A stretch of 64,000 bases of DNA from Pontiellaceae bacterium B12219 (GTDB lineage Bacteria > Verrucomicrobiota > Kiritimatiellia > Kiritimatiellales > Pontiellaceae). The notes beneath the pieces are model-generated. The model made no database searches. It was not told the origin of the DNA and worked only from the letters and a program-made list of their open reading frames with translations. Of this stretch, positions 6,925 through 15,888 are shown in pieces. A program made the position numbers and the translations under genes. Positions within the stretch are counted from its first letter, which is position 1; every line of letters begins with the position of its first letter. The stretch spans positions 27,982 through 91,981 of the forward strand of contig JARNMJ010000011.1 in assembly GCA_029432795.1 (NCBI GenBank), written 5' to 3'.

Positions 6925-7524
6925 ATGCAATCGCTGAAGCCGCTTTTTGACAACAACAAGCTCTGGGCCGATAAAATCGAACAGGAACAGCCGGGATTTT
7001 TTAAACAACTATCCAACGGGCAGGCACCGGAGTATCTGTGGATCGGCTGTGCCGACAGCCGCGTTCCGGCCAACGAAATCATTAACCTTCCTCCCGGCGA
7101 TGTATTTGTGCACCGGAATATTGCCAACGTGGTGGTGCATACCGATCTCAACTGTCTTTCGGTCATTCAATATGCTGTGGAAGTGCTGAAGGTGAAACAT
7201 ATCATCGTTTGCGGCCACTACGGCTGCGGCGGTGTTGCCGCCTCCATGGACGGCGCGAAACACGGACTGATCGACAACTGGCTGCGGCATATCGGCGATG
7301 TGTATCGGCTGCATGCCGACGAACTCAATGCGCTCGAAGATCCTCTTGCTCGGAAAGACCGGCTCTGCGAATTGAACGTGATTGAACAGGTTTCCAACGT
7401 GTGCAATACCACAATGGTGCGCAAAGCCTGGCGTAAAGGGCAGGAGCTGCATGTGCATGGCTGGATTTACCATCTGAAAGACGGCCTGCTTCGCGACCTT
7501 GATGTAACAACCATGGGTGCATAA
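6925..7524 (+). CDS. Beta-class carbonic anhydrase
   Basis: Interconverts CO2 and bicarbonate. 199 residues with the zinc ligands Cys42 (IGCADSRVPANEI), His98 and Cys101 (VCGHYGCGGV) and the Asp44-Arg46 dyad, plus HRNIAN. Length and motifs match the Escherichia coli Can-like clade. GGGAG lies 7 bases before the ATG. It overlaps the start of a hotdog thioesterase-like gene. The nearby SulP anion transporter (9301-10965) makes joint handling of inorganic carbon plausible, though that operon lies on the other strand. Confidence 0.93.
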   Translation: MQSLKPLFDNNKLWADKIEQEQPGFFKQLSNGQAPEYLWIGCADSRVPANEIINLPPGDVFVHRNIANVVVHTDLNCLSVIQYAVEVLKVKHIIVCGHYGCGGVAASMDGAKHGLIDNWLRHIGDVYRLHADELNALEDPLARKDRLCELNVIEQVSNVCNTTMVRKAWRKGQELHVHGWIYHLKDGLLRDLDVTTMGA

Positions 7525-7948
7525 CGTGGAGGACGTGCTTGCCGGAATTCTTCCGGCAAAAGCTCTTCAGATTTCCGTTTCCAACCATTGGAAAAACGGG
7601 ATCGAACTTTCCGCCCCGCTTCAGCCGAACCGGAATGATAAAGGCACCGCGTTCGCCGGTTCGATTGAATCGATTCTCACCCTCGCCGGCTGGGCATTGA
7701 TTACCCGCGAGCTGCAGGCGGCGGGAATTGACGCGGATGTGATGGTGGTGAAAAATGAAACAGAATTCACCACAGCCGTCCGCGACAGTTTTTCTGCGGA
7801 AACTTCAATGACCCCGGAAGACGCGGCCGAACTTTTCCAGTCCCTGAACATTCGCGGCCGAGGGCGGCAGAAGCTGACGATTTTCCTGCACGCACAAAAA
7901 AAGAAATGCGCGGTGATGACCGCGCATTTTGCCGTTATCCGGCGGTGA
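7517..7948 (+). CDS. YiiD_C-type hotdog thioesterase domain protein
   Basis: About 143 residues, mostly one domain: GILPAKALQISVSNHWKNG, ELSAPLQPNRNDKGTAFAGS and ESILTLAGWALITREL resemble the putative thioesterase domain found at the end of YiiD (PF09500). The start is uncertain: GTG at 7517 overlaps the carbonic anhydrase end, and GTG at 7526 is equally possible. The C-terminal 15 residues run through a terminator-like hairpin (7904-7930), so the tail may be incidental. Palindrome 7579-7593 is read SNHWK. Substrate unknown. Confidence 0.7.
   Translation: MHNVEDVLAGILPAKALQISVSNHWKNGIELSAPLQPNRNDKGTAFAGSIESILTLAGWALITRELQAAGIDADVMVVKNETEFTTAVRDSFSAETSMTPEDAAELFQSLNIRGRGRQKLTIFLHAQKKKCAVMTAHFAVIRR
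7579..7593. repeat. 15-bp palindrome TTCCAACCATTGGAA
   Basis: Dispersed motif copy inside the thioesterase gene, read SNHWK. Confidence 0.9.
7904..7930 (+). terminator. Probable intrinsic terminator overlapping a gene end
   Basis: AAATGCGCGGT / ACCGCGCATTT stem with a GATG loop, followed by T. It overlaps the last codons of the thioesterase gene. Two further hairpins follow: GGTGAG/CTCACC (7944-7960) and GGAGCACAC/GTGTGCTCC (7965-7985), the latter between convergent genes. Confidence 0.6.
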
Positions 7949-8008
7949 GACTTGCTCACCGTCAGGAGCACACGGCGTGTGCTCCTCCTCTGGATTTAAT
8001 CGATGCCG

Positions 8009-8197
8009 CTAAATGCCGACCTTCAGGCCGACCGCATCCGTGCGATCAAACGTACGGCGTGTTTCGCGGCTCATCAACAATTCCATTTCGCTCGCTTTAT
8101 ACGGCTTGCGCTTTAGCAGCTGCCGGCGCCGATGATGGCGATATGCAGGGGATAAATTACTGAGAGTGCGACGTAGCTTTAATGTTGTTCTTTTCAT
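8009..8197 (-). CDS. Small very basic protein (62 aa), unknown
   Basis: Starts MKRTTLKLRRTLSNLSPAYR and continues with HHRRRQLLKRK; over a quarter of residues are Lys or Arg. AAGGA 8 bases upstream supports the ATG at 8197 over upstream in-frame ATGs. No domain recognised. Basic, soluble and short: could bind nucleic acid or ribosome, but there is no direct evidence. Confidence 0.5.
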   Translation of the reverse strand: MKRTTLKLRRTLSNLSPAYRHHRRRQLLKRKPYKASEMELLMSRETRRTFDRTDAVGLKVGI

Positions 8198-8437
8198 CGA
8201 ACGTTCCTTTGTTATTTCTTTCATTTGAGTCCGCTTTGATTCTTTTCTGAATGAGACGTTCAATCTTCAGTTCCTGATCCCGCTGCTGAAAAAACCGGCA
8301 TTGAAATTTTATAGGACAATTTTTGTCTCATATGCGGGCTAAGGTGCCACATTTTTTTCGGGAGTCAATGCAATATTCGCTCATATTTTATCGATTTATA
8401 ATAACCGATATAGTGCCGCAATCTCCGTATGGCTCCG

Positions 8438-9283
8438 CTATTTAATGGTGGAACGCGTCTGCTTGACCAGGGTATTCCAAAGAACATCGGGGTCATTCGA
8501 AGCAGCGAGCAGCAGGTCCCGCGCATCTTTTTCCCGGAAGGTTTTTGAAAGGCCGGAAATCAGCTTCAGATAGAAAGCACTTCCGGCTGTTGGAATAACC
8601 ATGAAGAAAAAGATGCGGGTGAGTGTACGGCCGGGTCCGCCGAAATGGATGCCTTTTTTATGAACACCAAGCGCCAGCGTCAGACCGCCGCCTTCCACTC
8701 CGCGGACGTGCGGGAAGGCCATTCCCCCGTCAACGGCGGTGGAAATAATGGCCTCGCGCTGCAGCGCCAGATCGAGCAGCTGTTCGCCGCTTTCAACGAA
8801 GCCCTTTTCCTGCAACCGATTGCAGAGCTCGCCGAGCACCGCCTCCGGGGTATCGCCCTTGAGCGGAGTAACCATCAGATTGATGGAGGAGAAACGGGCA
8901 ATACCGATTTTCTGCACCTCGCCGTAGCTGCGGCTGGCACATTCGCGGGCCACCACTTCGGACGGGATGTAGAGATAGCGCGTACAGTTCAGACACCGAT
9001 GCAGCTCGTCCGCATGATGGATTTCGTTGATCAGGCTTTTGCTCACCCCCATTCCGCAACCGGTGCAATGTTCATTGACAATCGGAACAATCGCCTCGGG
9101 ATGTTTGTGCAGCAGATCGTTTATATGCTTCTTAACCGGTACGGGCAGATCCTGGCTCAACAGCGAAATAGTGGCGTCGAGCGATCCCAGCGGCGCACGC
9201 GGCATCGCCGCTTTTTTCTGCATACGGGCCACGATGAGTTCCTGGAGCTGGATCATTTGATTGATGAGTTTTCGGTTGTTCAT
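8438..9283 (-). CDS. Zinc-ribbon/PTS EIIA fusion protein
   Basis: 281 residues. The N-terminal half has a helix (LINQMIQLQELIVARMQ) and a four-Cys ribbon (Cys73, Cys76, Cys97, Cys100: CTGCG ... CLNC). The C-terminal half is an EIIA(Ntr/fructose)-type domain (PF00359) with the phosphorylatable His192 in AFPHVRG. Such EIIA domains regulate transporters and K+ homeostasis when no sugar-specific EIIB/C is nearby, as here. AGGAG lies 8 bases before the ATG. It is the last gene of the transporter operon, 17 bases after the SulP gene, which makes SulP the likely target. The pairing of a zinc-ribbon with EIIA is unusual. Confidence 0.8.
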   Translation of the reverse strand: MNNRKLINQMIQLQELIVARMQKKAAMPRAPLGSLDATISLLSQDLPVPVKKHINDLLHKHPEAIVPIVNEHCTGCGMGVSKSLINEIHHADELHRCLNCTRYLYIPSEVVARECASRSYGEVQKIGIARFSSINLMVTPLKGDTPEAVLGELCNRLQEKGFVESGEQLLDLALQREAIISTAVDGGMAFPHVRGVEGGGLTLALGVHKKGIHFGGPGRTLTRIFFFMVIPTAGSAFYLKLISGLSKTFREKDARDLLLAASNDPDVLWNTLVKQTRSTIK

Positions 9284-9300
9284 TTTATGATCTCCTATTC

Positions 9301-10965
9301 TTACTTGTTTGATTTATCCAACAGAACCCTTGCTCTTTCGAGAGCAAGATCGATGGATTCACAAAAATTATCAGGGCCAACAATTTCAAGAAAACCGGAC
9401 TTAATAAATACCTGGCGGGGTTGCGGAGCCACCCCGGAAAAAATGAGTTGCGTGCCTTCTTTCAGACACGTTTTATAAAGATCCTGAAGAACATGCAGTC
9501 CGGTGGCATCAATGGCCGGAACATGACGGATGCGCAGAATCAAAATCGGCCGGGTTTTTGCGCCGTTGCCCAATACATTCCAGAATGTGTCGACCATGCC
9601 GAAAAAGAACGGACCTTCCACTTCGTAGACTTCGACTCCGCGCGGGACTTCACGCAGCGCAAAGGCCTGCGGATCTTCCGCCGAATCCACATCGCCGCAG
9701 ACCGCATCGGTGATGACCCGAACATTGGCGATTTCCGCCATGCGCCGGATAAACAGCAAAGCCGAAAGCACAATCCCGATTTCAACCGCAACGGTGAGGT
9801 CAACCAATACCGTCAGCGCAAAGGTCAGCAGCAGAACCAGCCGGTCGCTCCGCGGCCCCTTCAGGATGGAAGCGAAGTGATGACGCTCACTCATGTTGAA
9901 AGCAACAACCACCAGAATTCCGGCCAGCGAAGCCAGCGGAATCATTTTCGCGAGCGGCGCGAAAAGGAGCAGAATCAACATCAGCACAACGGCATGAATA
10001 ATTCCGGCCACCGGTGTACGGGCACCGCTTTTAACGTTGGTTGCCGTACGGGCAATGGCCCCTGTTGCAGGAATTCCGCCAAAGAAGCCCGATGCAATAT
10101 TGGCAACGCCCTGCGCAATCAGCTCCGTATTGGGCCGGTGTTTTCCCCCGATCATACCATCAGCCACCGAGGCCGAAAGCAGCGATTCAATGGCAGCCAG
10201 CAAGGCAATGGTAAAGGCGGCCGGAACCAGTTCTTTCCAGTCCAGCGTTCCAAGGCCAGGAAGTCCGGGAGACGGCAGCATGCGCGGCAGGTCGCCAAAG
10301 CGGCTGCCGATGGTTTCGACATCCAGATGAAAGAGCACTGCCACAGCGGTGGTGATCAGCATGGCAATAAGCATGGCAGGGGCCCGGGGGCACCAGCGCC
10401 GCGATGCAGAAATGATTAAAACGGAGCCTACGCCCAACAGGGCTGCCGAGAAAGAAACGGTTTCCAGGGATTGGAAAATGGCAGCCCATTTCGGAATGAA
10501 ATCCGCCGGTACAGCTTCCATCTGCAGACCGAGCAGATCCTTGACCTGCGTGGAAAAGATGACCACCGCAATGCCGGTGGTGAATCCGGTCGTGACCGGA
10601 AACGGAATGAAGCGAATCAGTCCGCCCAGCCGGAAGACACCGAAGAGAATCAGCAATACGCCCGCCATCAGCATACACCAGACGAGACCGCTATAGCCGA
10701 ACTGCGCCAGGAGACCGGAAACGATGACGACAAAGGCGCCGGTCGGCCCGCCGATCTGCACACGGCTTCCGCCCAGCAGCGAGATCAGAAGCCCCGCAAT
10801 GATGGCAGTGAAGAGCCCTCGCTCCGGCGGCAGTCCACAGGCAATGGCAAAAGCCATGGCCAACGGCAGCGCCACAATACCAACGGTGATGCCTGCAATG
10901 GCATCGGCCATAAAGGTGGCTCGATTATAGGTTCGAAGTAACGTGAACAGTTTTGGGCGAAACAT
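9301..10965 (-). CDS. SulP-family anion transporter with STAS domain
   Basis: 554 residues. The membrane part starts TYNRATFMADAIAGITVGIVALPLAMAFAIA and has a SulP core (GGPTGAFVVIVSGLL, SLLSASVADGMIGGKHRPNTEL, GGIPATGAIARTATNVKSG). A C-terminal STAS domain follows (EVYEVEGPFFFGMVDTFWNVL, DATGLHVL). Family substrates are sulfate, bicarbonate or other anions, exchanged or co-transported with Na+ or H+. Neighbouring Na+/H+ antiporters and EIIA proteins, and carbonic anhydrase close by, favour Na+-coupled bicarbonate (BicA-like), but sulfate cannot be excluded. Good AAGGA site. Palindrome 10462-10476 is read FQSLE in a loop. Confidence 0.92.
   Translation of the reverse strand: MFRPKLFTLLRTYNRATFMADAIAGITVGIVALPLAMAFAIACGLPPERGLFTAIIAGLLISLLGGSRVQIGGPTGAFVVIVSGLLAQFGYSGLVWCMLMAGVLLILFGVFRLGGLIRFIPFPVTTGFTTGIAVVIFSTQVKDLLGLQMEAVPADFIPKWAAIFQSLETVSFSAALLGVGSVLIISASRRWCPRAPAMLIAMLITTAVAVLFHLDVETIGSRFGDLPRMLPSPGLPGLGTLDWKELVPAAFTIALLAAIESLLSASVADGMIGGKHRPNTELIAQGVANIASGFFGGIPATGAIARTATNVKSGARTPVAGIIHAVVLMLILLLFAPLAKMIPLASLAGILVVVAFNMSERHHFASILKGPRSDRLVLLLTFALTVLVDLTVAVEIGIVLSALLFIRRMAEIANVRVITDAVCGDVDSAEDPQAFALREVPRGVEVYEVEGPFFFGMVDTFWNVLGNGAKTRPILILRIRHVPAIDATGLHVLQDLYKTCLKEGTQLIFSGVAPQPRQVFIKSGFLEIVGPDNFCESIDLALERARVLLDKSNK
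10462..10476. repeat. 15-bp palindrome TTCCAGGGATTGGAA
   Basis: Dispersed motif copy inside the SulP gene, read FQSLE on the minus strand. Confidence 0.88.
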
Positions 10966-11050
10966 GGTGTTATCCTTGGTCTTGGAGTTCCTGACTCTTC
11001 GTCCGGGGAACCGAAAATGAGGGACCGGGGACTCAGAGCCATAAACAGTG

Positions 11051-12355
11051 TTAATTTATAAAATACCGTAAATAAATGTATGCACTGGCCACCAGCAGGC
11101 TGATGAGCATGAAGGGGAAACCGTATTTGGTGAAGGTTCCGAATGAGATTTTGCATCCGTTTCGATTGGCAACCTGGGCAATAACCACATTCGCGGATGC
11201 GCCGACCAGTGTGCCGTTTCCTCCAAAGCAGGCTCCCAGTGCGAGCGACCACAGCAGCGGTTCTGCAATCTGTGTATGAATCAGTGATGCATCGTCGATA
11301 CCCATCTGTTGCGCAAATACCGGGATGATGCCTTTCACCAATGGAATCATGGCCATGACCAATGGGATATTATCCACAATGGCGGAAGCGATGGCGCTGA
11401 ACCACAGAATCGTTAAGGCGGTCGCCATCAGGTTTCCACCGCAGATATGGAGAATCCACTCCCCCATCGATTCAAAAACATGGGCGTGTTCCAAAGCGGC
11501 AATCATCATGAACAAACCGGAAAAGAAAAGAATGGTGTTCCATTCCACATGCACCAACGAATGGTGAATGTCTTTTTTACACACCAATACCATCAGCATC
11601 GCCCCCGCCAATGCAATAATGCCCGGCTCAATGTTCAGCAGGCGGCCGCCGAAAAATCCGGCAAGAATGAGGCCGAACACCACGAGTGATTTTTTGAGAA
11701 CGACGGGCTGCAGAATGGCTTTTTCCGGACGCGACTGTTCCACGCGCTTGCGGGTCTGTTCGGTGGTCCGAATATTTTTCCGGAACATCAGCACCATCAG
11801 ACCAAGCAGCAGGATCATGGCAATCAGAACCGGCGGAGTCAGATTGAGCAGGAAGTCGTTGAATGAAAGATGCGTCTGAGAGCCAATCAGAATATTGGGC
11901 GGGTCACCGACCAGTGTCGCCGTTCCGCCGATATTGGAAAAGATGGCTTCCATAATCAGGATCGGTGCGGCCGGCATGTCGAGCAGCTGGCAGAGCAGGA
12001 TCGTGATCGGAGCCATGAGAATGACGGTTGTCACATTGTCAAGGAAGGCCGACAGCACTGCGGTCAGAAGCATAAAAAACACAACGATCAGCATGCCGTT
12101 GCCTTTGGCCAGGCGCGCCAATTTGATGGCCAGCCATTCAAAGACTCCGGTATCGGTGAGCGTGTTCACGACCACCATCATGCCGATGAGCAGGAACAGT
12201 ACGTTCATATCGATGGCATGAAGCGCTTCTTCATAGCCCACCAGATGCAGCCCGATCATCAGGCCGGCACCGATCAGCGCGGCGATGGTTTTATCGACCA
12301 GCTCCGTCGCAATGAAAAAATAGACCACCAGAAAAACAACGATGGGAAATAACAT
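11051..12355 (-). CDS. ArsB/NhaD-type (IT superfamily) ion transporter
   Basis: 434 residues with about 11-12 hydrophobic segments. Family marks: an FLDNVTTVILMAPITI loop, ATLVGDPPNILIGS in the first half and NGTLVGASANVVIA in the second (the internally duplicated pore motif), and IVDNIPLVMAMIPL. These are shared by NhaD Na+/H+ antiporters, ArsB and the P-protein family. GAGGA lies 8 bases upstream of the ATG. In this operon, with a CPA antiporter and EIIA regulators, Na+/H+ exchange is the best guess. Confidence 0.87.
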   Translation of the reverse strand: MLFPIVVFLVVYFFIATELVDKTIAALIGAGLMIGLHLVGYEEALHAIDMNVLFLLIGMMVVVNTLTDTGVFEWLAIKLARLAKGNGMLIVVFFMLLTAVLSAFLDNVTTVILMAPITILLCQLLDMPAAPILIMEAIFSNIGGTATLVGDPPNILIGSQTHLSFNDFLLNLTPPVLIAMILLLGLMVLMFRKNIRTTEQTRKRVEQSRPEKAILQPVVLKKSLVVFGLILAGFFGGRLLNIEPGIIALAGAMLMVLVCKKDIHHSLVHVEWNTILFFSGLFMMIAALEHAHVFESMGEWILHICGGNLMATALTILWFSAIASAIVDNIPLVMAMIPLVKGIIPVFAQQMGIDDASLIHTQIAEPLLWSLALGACFGGNGTLVGASANVVIAQVANRNGCKISFGTFTKYGFPFMLISLLVASAYIYLRYFIN

Positions 12356-12372
12356 GGTTCGGGTCCTCGGTT

Positions 12373-13290
12373 TTAGTAATTGATCACGTTGTCGAGCACG
12401 AGGCTCTTATCGATGGTTCCGACCCAATGGCCGTCTTCATCGGTGACATAAAGTTTGGAATAGGACTTAATAGCCAGGTCGAACACGATTTCCATGATGG
12501 TGTAATCCAGCGGCACAGTATGCGCATTCAGTTCCATCATTTCACCGGCAAGAACGGTGCTCTCATCTTCGAAATATTTTTCGAACGGATCAAATTCGGC
12601 AATGAATGAAACACTCTTCAATTGCGAAAAGAAGTCGGGCAGTCCGTAGCGGAAAAGGCGTTCAACGGTGATTTCCCCCAGTATTCTGCGGGATTCATTC
12701 ACCACCGGCACGGCGACCAGACGGTTTACGCTCATTAAATGCGAGCAGGCTGAAACCGGATCCGTATCCAATACGCTGAATGTGGGCGGGCGCATGATAT
12801 CGCGGGCAATCAGCGGCTTCTCGATATTCGGATTATGGGCCTTGAAAATTCCGCGCAATTCCGCACCGTTCTCGGCCCGCAGGACCTGCTCATGCACTTC
12901 GACTTTGCTCAACAACCTCGAAAACTGCGCCATAAGTTTCAGCGATAAGGAGGGATCGGCCGTCGGGACAAGAATCAGGCAGATAATCTGCACGGGAGTC
13001 TCTTCGAACAGGACCGGCTCTTTAAAGGTTGCGACGGCAAAGAATGCCTTGCTCAAATGCTCCAGGCGGGCATGCGGAAATGCGACTCCATTTTCCATGG
13101 CCGTGGTTTGGCGCGCCTCCCGGTCGATCAGTGCCTGAAGAATGGATGCATGCGAGAGCTCGGGGTTCACGGTGTAAAATTCGCCGGAACAGAGTTCCTG
13201 AAGTATGGCCTCAAATGCGGCATCGCGCGAAGAGCATGTCAGCTCGGGAAGCCACGATTCTACGCGGCGGGAATAGTTCATAATGTTCAT
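12373..13290 (-). CDS. PTS EIIA domain fused to CBS pair
   Basis: 305 residues. The EIIA domain occupies about 1-155 with His73 in GVAFPHARLEH; a CBS pair follows (ARDIMRPPTFSVLDTDPV, NRLVAVPVVNESRRILGEIT; then VLAGEMMELNAHTVPLDYTIMEIVF and SKLYVTDEDGHWVGTIDKS). CBS pairs usually sense adenine nucleotides, so the protein can combine phosphorylation and energy state to control a partner, most likely the adjacent NhaD-like carrier (gap 17 bases). AGGAG supports the ATG at 13290. Confidence 0.83.
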   Translation of the reverse strand: MNIMNYSRRVESWLPELTCSSRDAAFEAILQELCSGEFYTVNPELSHASILQALIDREARQTTAMENGVAFPHARLEHLSKAFFAVATFKEPVLFEETPVQIICLILVPTADPSLSLKLMAQFSRLLSKVEVHEQVLRAENGAELRGIFKAHNPNIEKPLIARDIMRPPTFSVLDTDPVSACSHLMSVNRLVAVPVVNESRRILGEITVERLFRYGLPDFFSQLKSVSFIAEFDPFEKYFEDESTVLAGEMMELNAHTVPLDYTIMEIVFDLAIKSYSKLYVTDEDGHWVGTIDKSLVLDNVINY

Positions 13291-13304
13291 AGTTGCGTCT
13301 CCTG

Positions 13305-13772
13305 TTACAACGCCATTTCGACTTTAGCACTCAGGTAGTGCCCAAGAATGTGTTTTGCTTCAAGCGTACCGACCAGACAGCCGGCTTCATCCACCACCGG
13401 AATTTCACGAATGCTGTTTTGCTCCATCAACTCCAATACCCGCCTGAGACTTGTTGATGCCTGCACCGCTACCGGTGCTTCGGCCAGATCGTTGCCGGTA
13501 TGGAAATTGAGTACATAGGCCTTGGTGGGCAGCATTTCCTCTTCGTCTGATTTCCGACCTGTCAGCTCCAGAATTTTCCGGGCAATCTGTTTGGCCTGAA
13601 TGACTCCGACCAATCTTCCGGCTTCATCTTCGAGGTAGATTTTATAGTGATCGGACGAGCAGATTTTTTCGGCCAGCGTTTCGAGCGAAAGACCGATATC
13701 CGCACGCAGACACGAGGTTTGAATAAGGTACGAAAGATCCTTAACAGTGGTTTTTTCCTGATTGGCTTTCAT
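13305..13772 (-). CDS. CBS-domain protein
   Basis: 155 residues, a CBS pair: ETLAEKICSSDHYKIYLEDEAGRLVGVIQAK in the first half and TSLRRVLELMEQNSIREIPVVDEAGCLVGTLEAKHIL in the second. No membrane segment or output domain, so it probably acts as a separate nucleotide-sensing regulator for a neighbouring transporter. AAGGA lies 9 bases before the ATG; 14 bases separate it from the EIIA-CBS gene. Confidence 0.82.
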   Translation of the reverse strand: MKANQEKTTVKDLSYLIQTSCLRADIGLSLETLAEKICSSDHYKIYLEDEAGRLVGVIQAKQIARKILELTGRKSDEEEMLPTKAYVLNFHTGNDLAEAPVAVQASTSLRRVLELMEQNSIREIPVVDEAGCLVGTLEAKHILGHYLSAKVEMAL

Positions 13773-13887
13773 GGGTTTGCGTCCTTGAATTTGAATCGTT
13801 TAAAATAATGCAACTCCCGATCCGGGTACGGGATTACGCTGCTGTTGCACGAAGGCAAACAGCAGGAAGTGACTCATTCTTTTCGGA

Positions 13888-14205
13888 CTAAATCCGTAAG
13901 GGCATCATCCAGCCCATCGCCTGAACGGGCAGCTCAAAGGCGTGCAGCGCGGCGGGTTCCAGTGTTTGGAACTCCATCGGCATAATACACAGCAGCGAAG
14001 CGGTCTGCAGACCGCCGAAAGACAGCTTATTCTCTTCCGTCTCACGCGGCGTGTCCAATCGCTGGAAACTGAATTCAGCTTTTTCGGAGCCCCGGGTGAT
14101 CTGAATTTCCCGATCAGCGCAGGGCGACAGCGGGGTGCAGTAAACCAGCAGCTCCAGCAAAAGCGGGATCAGAAAGGCAAAACAGACTGTACGGATTTTC
14201 AACAT
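13888..14205 (-). CDS. Predicted secreted protein (105 aa), unknown
   Basis: Starts with a signal peptide or anchor (MLKIRTVCFAFLIPLLLELLVYC). The rest is polar with a second hydrophobic patch (ASLLCIMPMEFQTL). Eight bases downstream of the CPA antiporter stop, hence co-transcribed; weak ribosome site. No recognised domain. Palindrome 13957-13971 is translated as FQTLE, so a third of the C-terminal segment is shaped by the repeat. A spurious frame cannot be fully excluded. Confidence 0.5.
   Translation of the reverse strand: MLKIRTVCFAFLIPLLLELLVYCTPLSPCADREIQITRGSEKAEFSFQRLDTPRETEENKLSFGGLQTASLLCIMPMEFQTLEPAALHAFELPVQAMGWMMPLRI
13957..13971. repeat. 15-bp palindrome TTCCAGTGTTTGGAA
   Basis: Dispersed motif copy, read FQTLE on the minus strand in the small secreted protein. 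Confidence 0.88.
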
Positions 14206-14213
14206 ACAACGAC

Positions 14214-15884
14214 TCAGGCAACACTCTTCCGTTTAACCAATTCAGCATTCACTTTGCGGCGTGCGGCACGTACATCCAACACCCCGACCAATTTACCGCC
14301 ATCAAGCGTTTCAACCACCGGCAGTGCTTCCACCTGGTTGTTATTCATTTCGTGCAGGGCTTCAGCCAGATTCATGGCGGAGGCAAGCCGATGGCGTAAC
14401 GGCTGCATCACATCGCCGACCACCAGCCATTGCCAGGTGTCGCGATCGGTCAGCAACTCTTTGAGCATTTCAAACGTCAGCACACCGATAATTTTCCCTT
14501 CGTTGGAAACGACGGGATAAACAAAGGTATCCTGAGTGGCAAAACGCTGCACAACAGTTTCAAGCGGCGTGCCTTCTTCCAACGGAACAAAATGGTCGTC
14601 CACAACATCGAGCACCTTCAGCTCGGCCATGATGTCTTCTTCTGTGACATTGCGTCCGATTTCGCCCGCTTTCGTAATGGCCAGTTTTGCAAAGGCCGGT
14701 CCGATCAGCTGAACACACAGGGTGGTCGCGGTGACCGTGAAAATGATCATATCGCCGAGGCTTATACCTTCGATGATCTGAATATGCTGCAGGTGCTGGC
14801 TCGCCACAATCGAAAGACCGACCGCCACTCCGCCCTGAGCAAAGATGGCCATGCCCAGATAATTTTTTACAGACTTATCGGCTTTGGAAATCCGCCCGCC
14901 CCAATACGCCCCGACCCACTTGCCGAGACTGCGCATCAGGACATAAGCCGCAACCAAACCCCATACCCATGCCGGCATGTTATCGAGCGAAAGGCGCGCA
15001 CCAACGAGCACAAAGAAAATGATATAAATCGGAGTCGAAAACGACCGGACGATCTCGAACAGCTTTTTAGAGCGGTTGGGTGCCCGGTTAATCAGCACAA
15101 TCCCCACCGCCATCGTCGCCAGAATCAGATCCATCTCGAACGCAACCGCCAGACCGATACAGAGCAGCAGCACACCGATCGACATGCCCAGCCGCTTTTC
15201 GTTCTGCGGCAGATATTTCATCATGGCATCCAGTGCAAATCCGCAGGCAACCCCCAGCACAATCGCTCCGCCCAGCTCAACAAAGGTGTGCATCAGTGTT
15301 TTGAAAATTGAATCGCCACCACCGTTCACCAGAATATCGGCCACACTGGTCCCCAACCCGTACAGGGTCATCGCCAATGCATCATCCAGTGCCACAATGG
15401 CCACAATCGCGGTCGTAAGCACGCCGGCCGAACGGTATTCCCAGAGCACATCAATCGTGGAGGCCGGGTCGGTGGCCGATGCAATCGCCCCGAACACAAC
15501 GCCCGCAGCAATTGAAATAATCCAGTCATTGCAGACCGTATAAAGAATCAAAGTGCTGCTGATTCCCACCAGAAGAAAGGCCACAACGCCTTCTCCGATC
15601 AGGATGGCTGTAAACTGTTTCCCGTATTTTTTAAAAATGCTGCCACTCAGCTCTCCGCCGACCAGAAAACCGATCAGGCCCAGTGCAAAGTTATTAAACG
15701 GTCGCAAGGCCTCAATATCGACCGGATGAAGCAGTCCAAACCCGGTATCGCCAATCAGCACGCCGATGACGATATACCCAACCACCTGCGGCACATTGAG
15801 CTTTTGAAAAATAAAAGCTCCGATGATGCCGCCGGCTACACAGATGCCGAGAAGGGCGAGTACTCCGAGTTCAATTTCAGGCAT
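14214..15884 (-). CDS. CPA-type cation:proton antiporter with C-terminal CBS pair
   Basis: 556 residues. About 12 membrane helices: IELGVLALLGICVAGGIIGAFIFQKL, NVPQVVGYIVIGVLIGDTGFG, NFALGLIGFLVGGELSG, VFGAIASATDPASTIDV and VALDDALAMTLYGLG (Asp-containing core helices of Na+/H+ exchangers), GLVAAYVLMRSLGKWVGAYWGG. After about residue 410 a CBS pair follows (TQDTFVYPVVSNEGKIIGVLT; VVGDVMQPLRHRLASAMNLAEALHEM, VEALPVVETLDGGKLVGVLD). CBS gating plus an upstream EIIA gene suggests tight control of Na+ or H+ flux. Confidence 0.88.
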   Translation of the reverse strand: MPEIELGVLALLGICVAGGIIGAFIFQKLNVPQVVGYIVIGVLIGDTGFGLLHPVDIEALRPFNNFALGLIGFLVGGELSGSIFKKYGKQFTAILIGEGVVAFLLVGISSTLILYTVCNDWIISIAAGVVFGAIASATDPASTIDVLWEYRSAGVLTTAIVAIVALDDALAMTLYGLGTSVADILVNGGGDSIFKTLMHTFVELGGAIVLGVACGFALDAMMKYLPQNEKRLGMSIGVLLLCIGLAVAFEMDLILATMAVGIVLINRAPNRSKKLFEIVRSFSTPIYIIFFVLVGARLSLDNMPAWVWGLVAAYVLMRSLGKWVGAYWGGRISKADKSVKNYLGMAIFAQGGVAVGLSIVASQHLQHIQIIEGISLGDMIIFTVTATTLCVQLIGPAFAKLAITKAGEIGRNVTEEDIMAELKVLDVVDDHFVPLEEGTPLETVVQRFATQDTFVYPVVSNEGKIIGVLTFEMLKELLTDRDTWQWLVVGDVMQPLRHRLASAMNLAEALHEMNNNQVEALPVVETLDGGKLVGVLDVRAARRKVNAELVKRKSVA

Positions 15885-15888
15885 TGAA

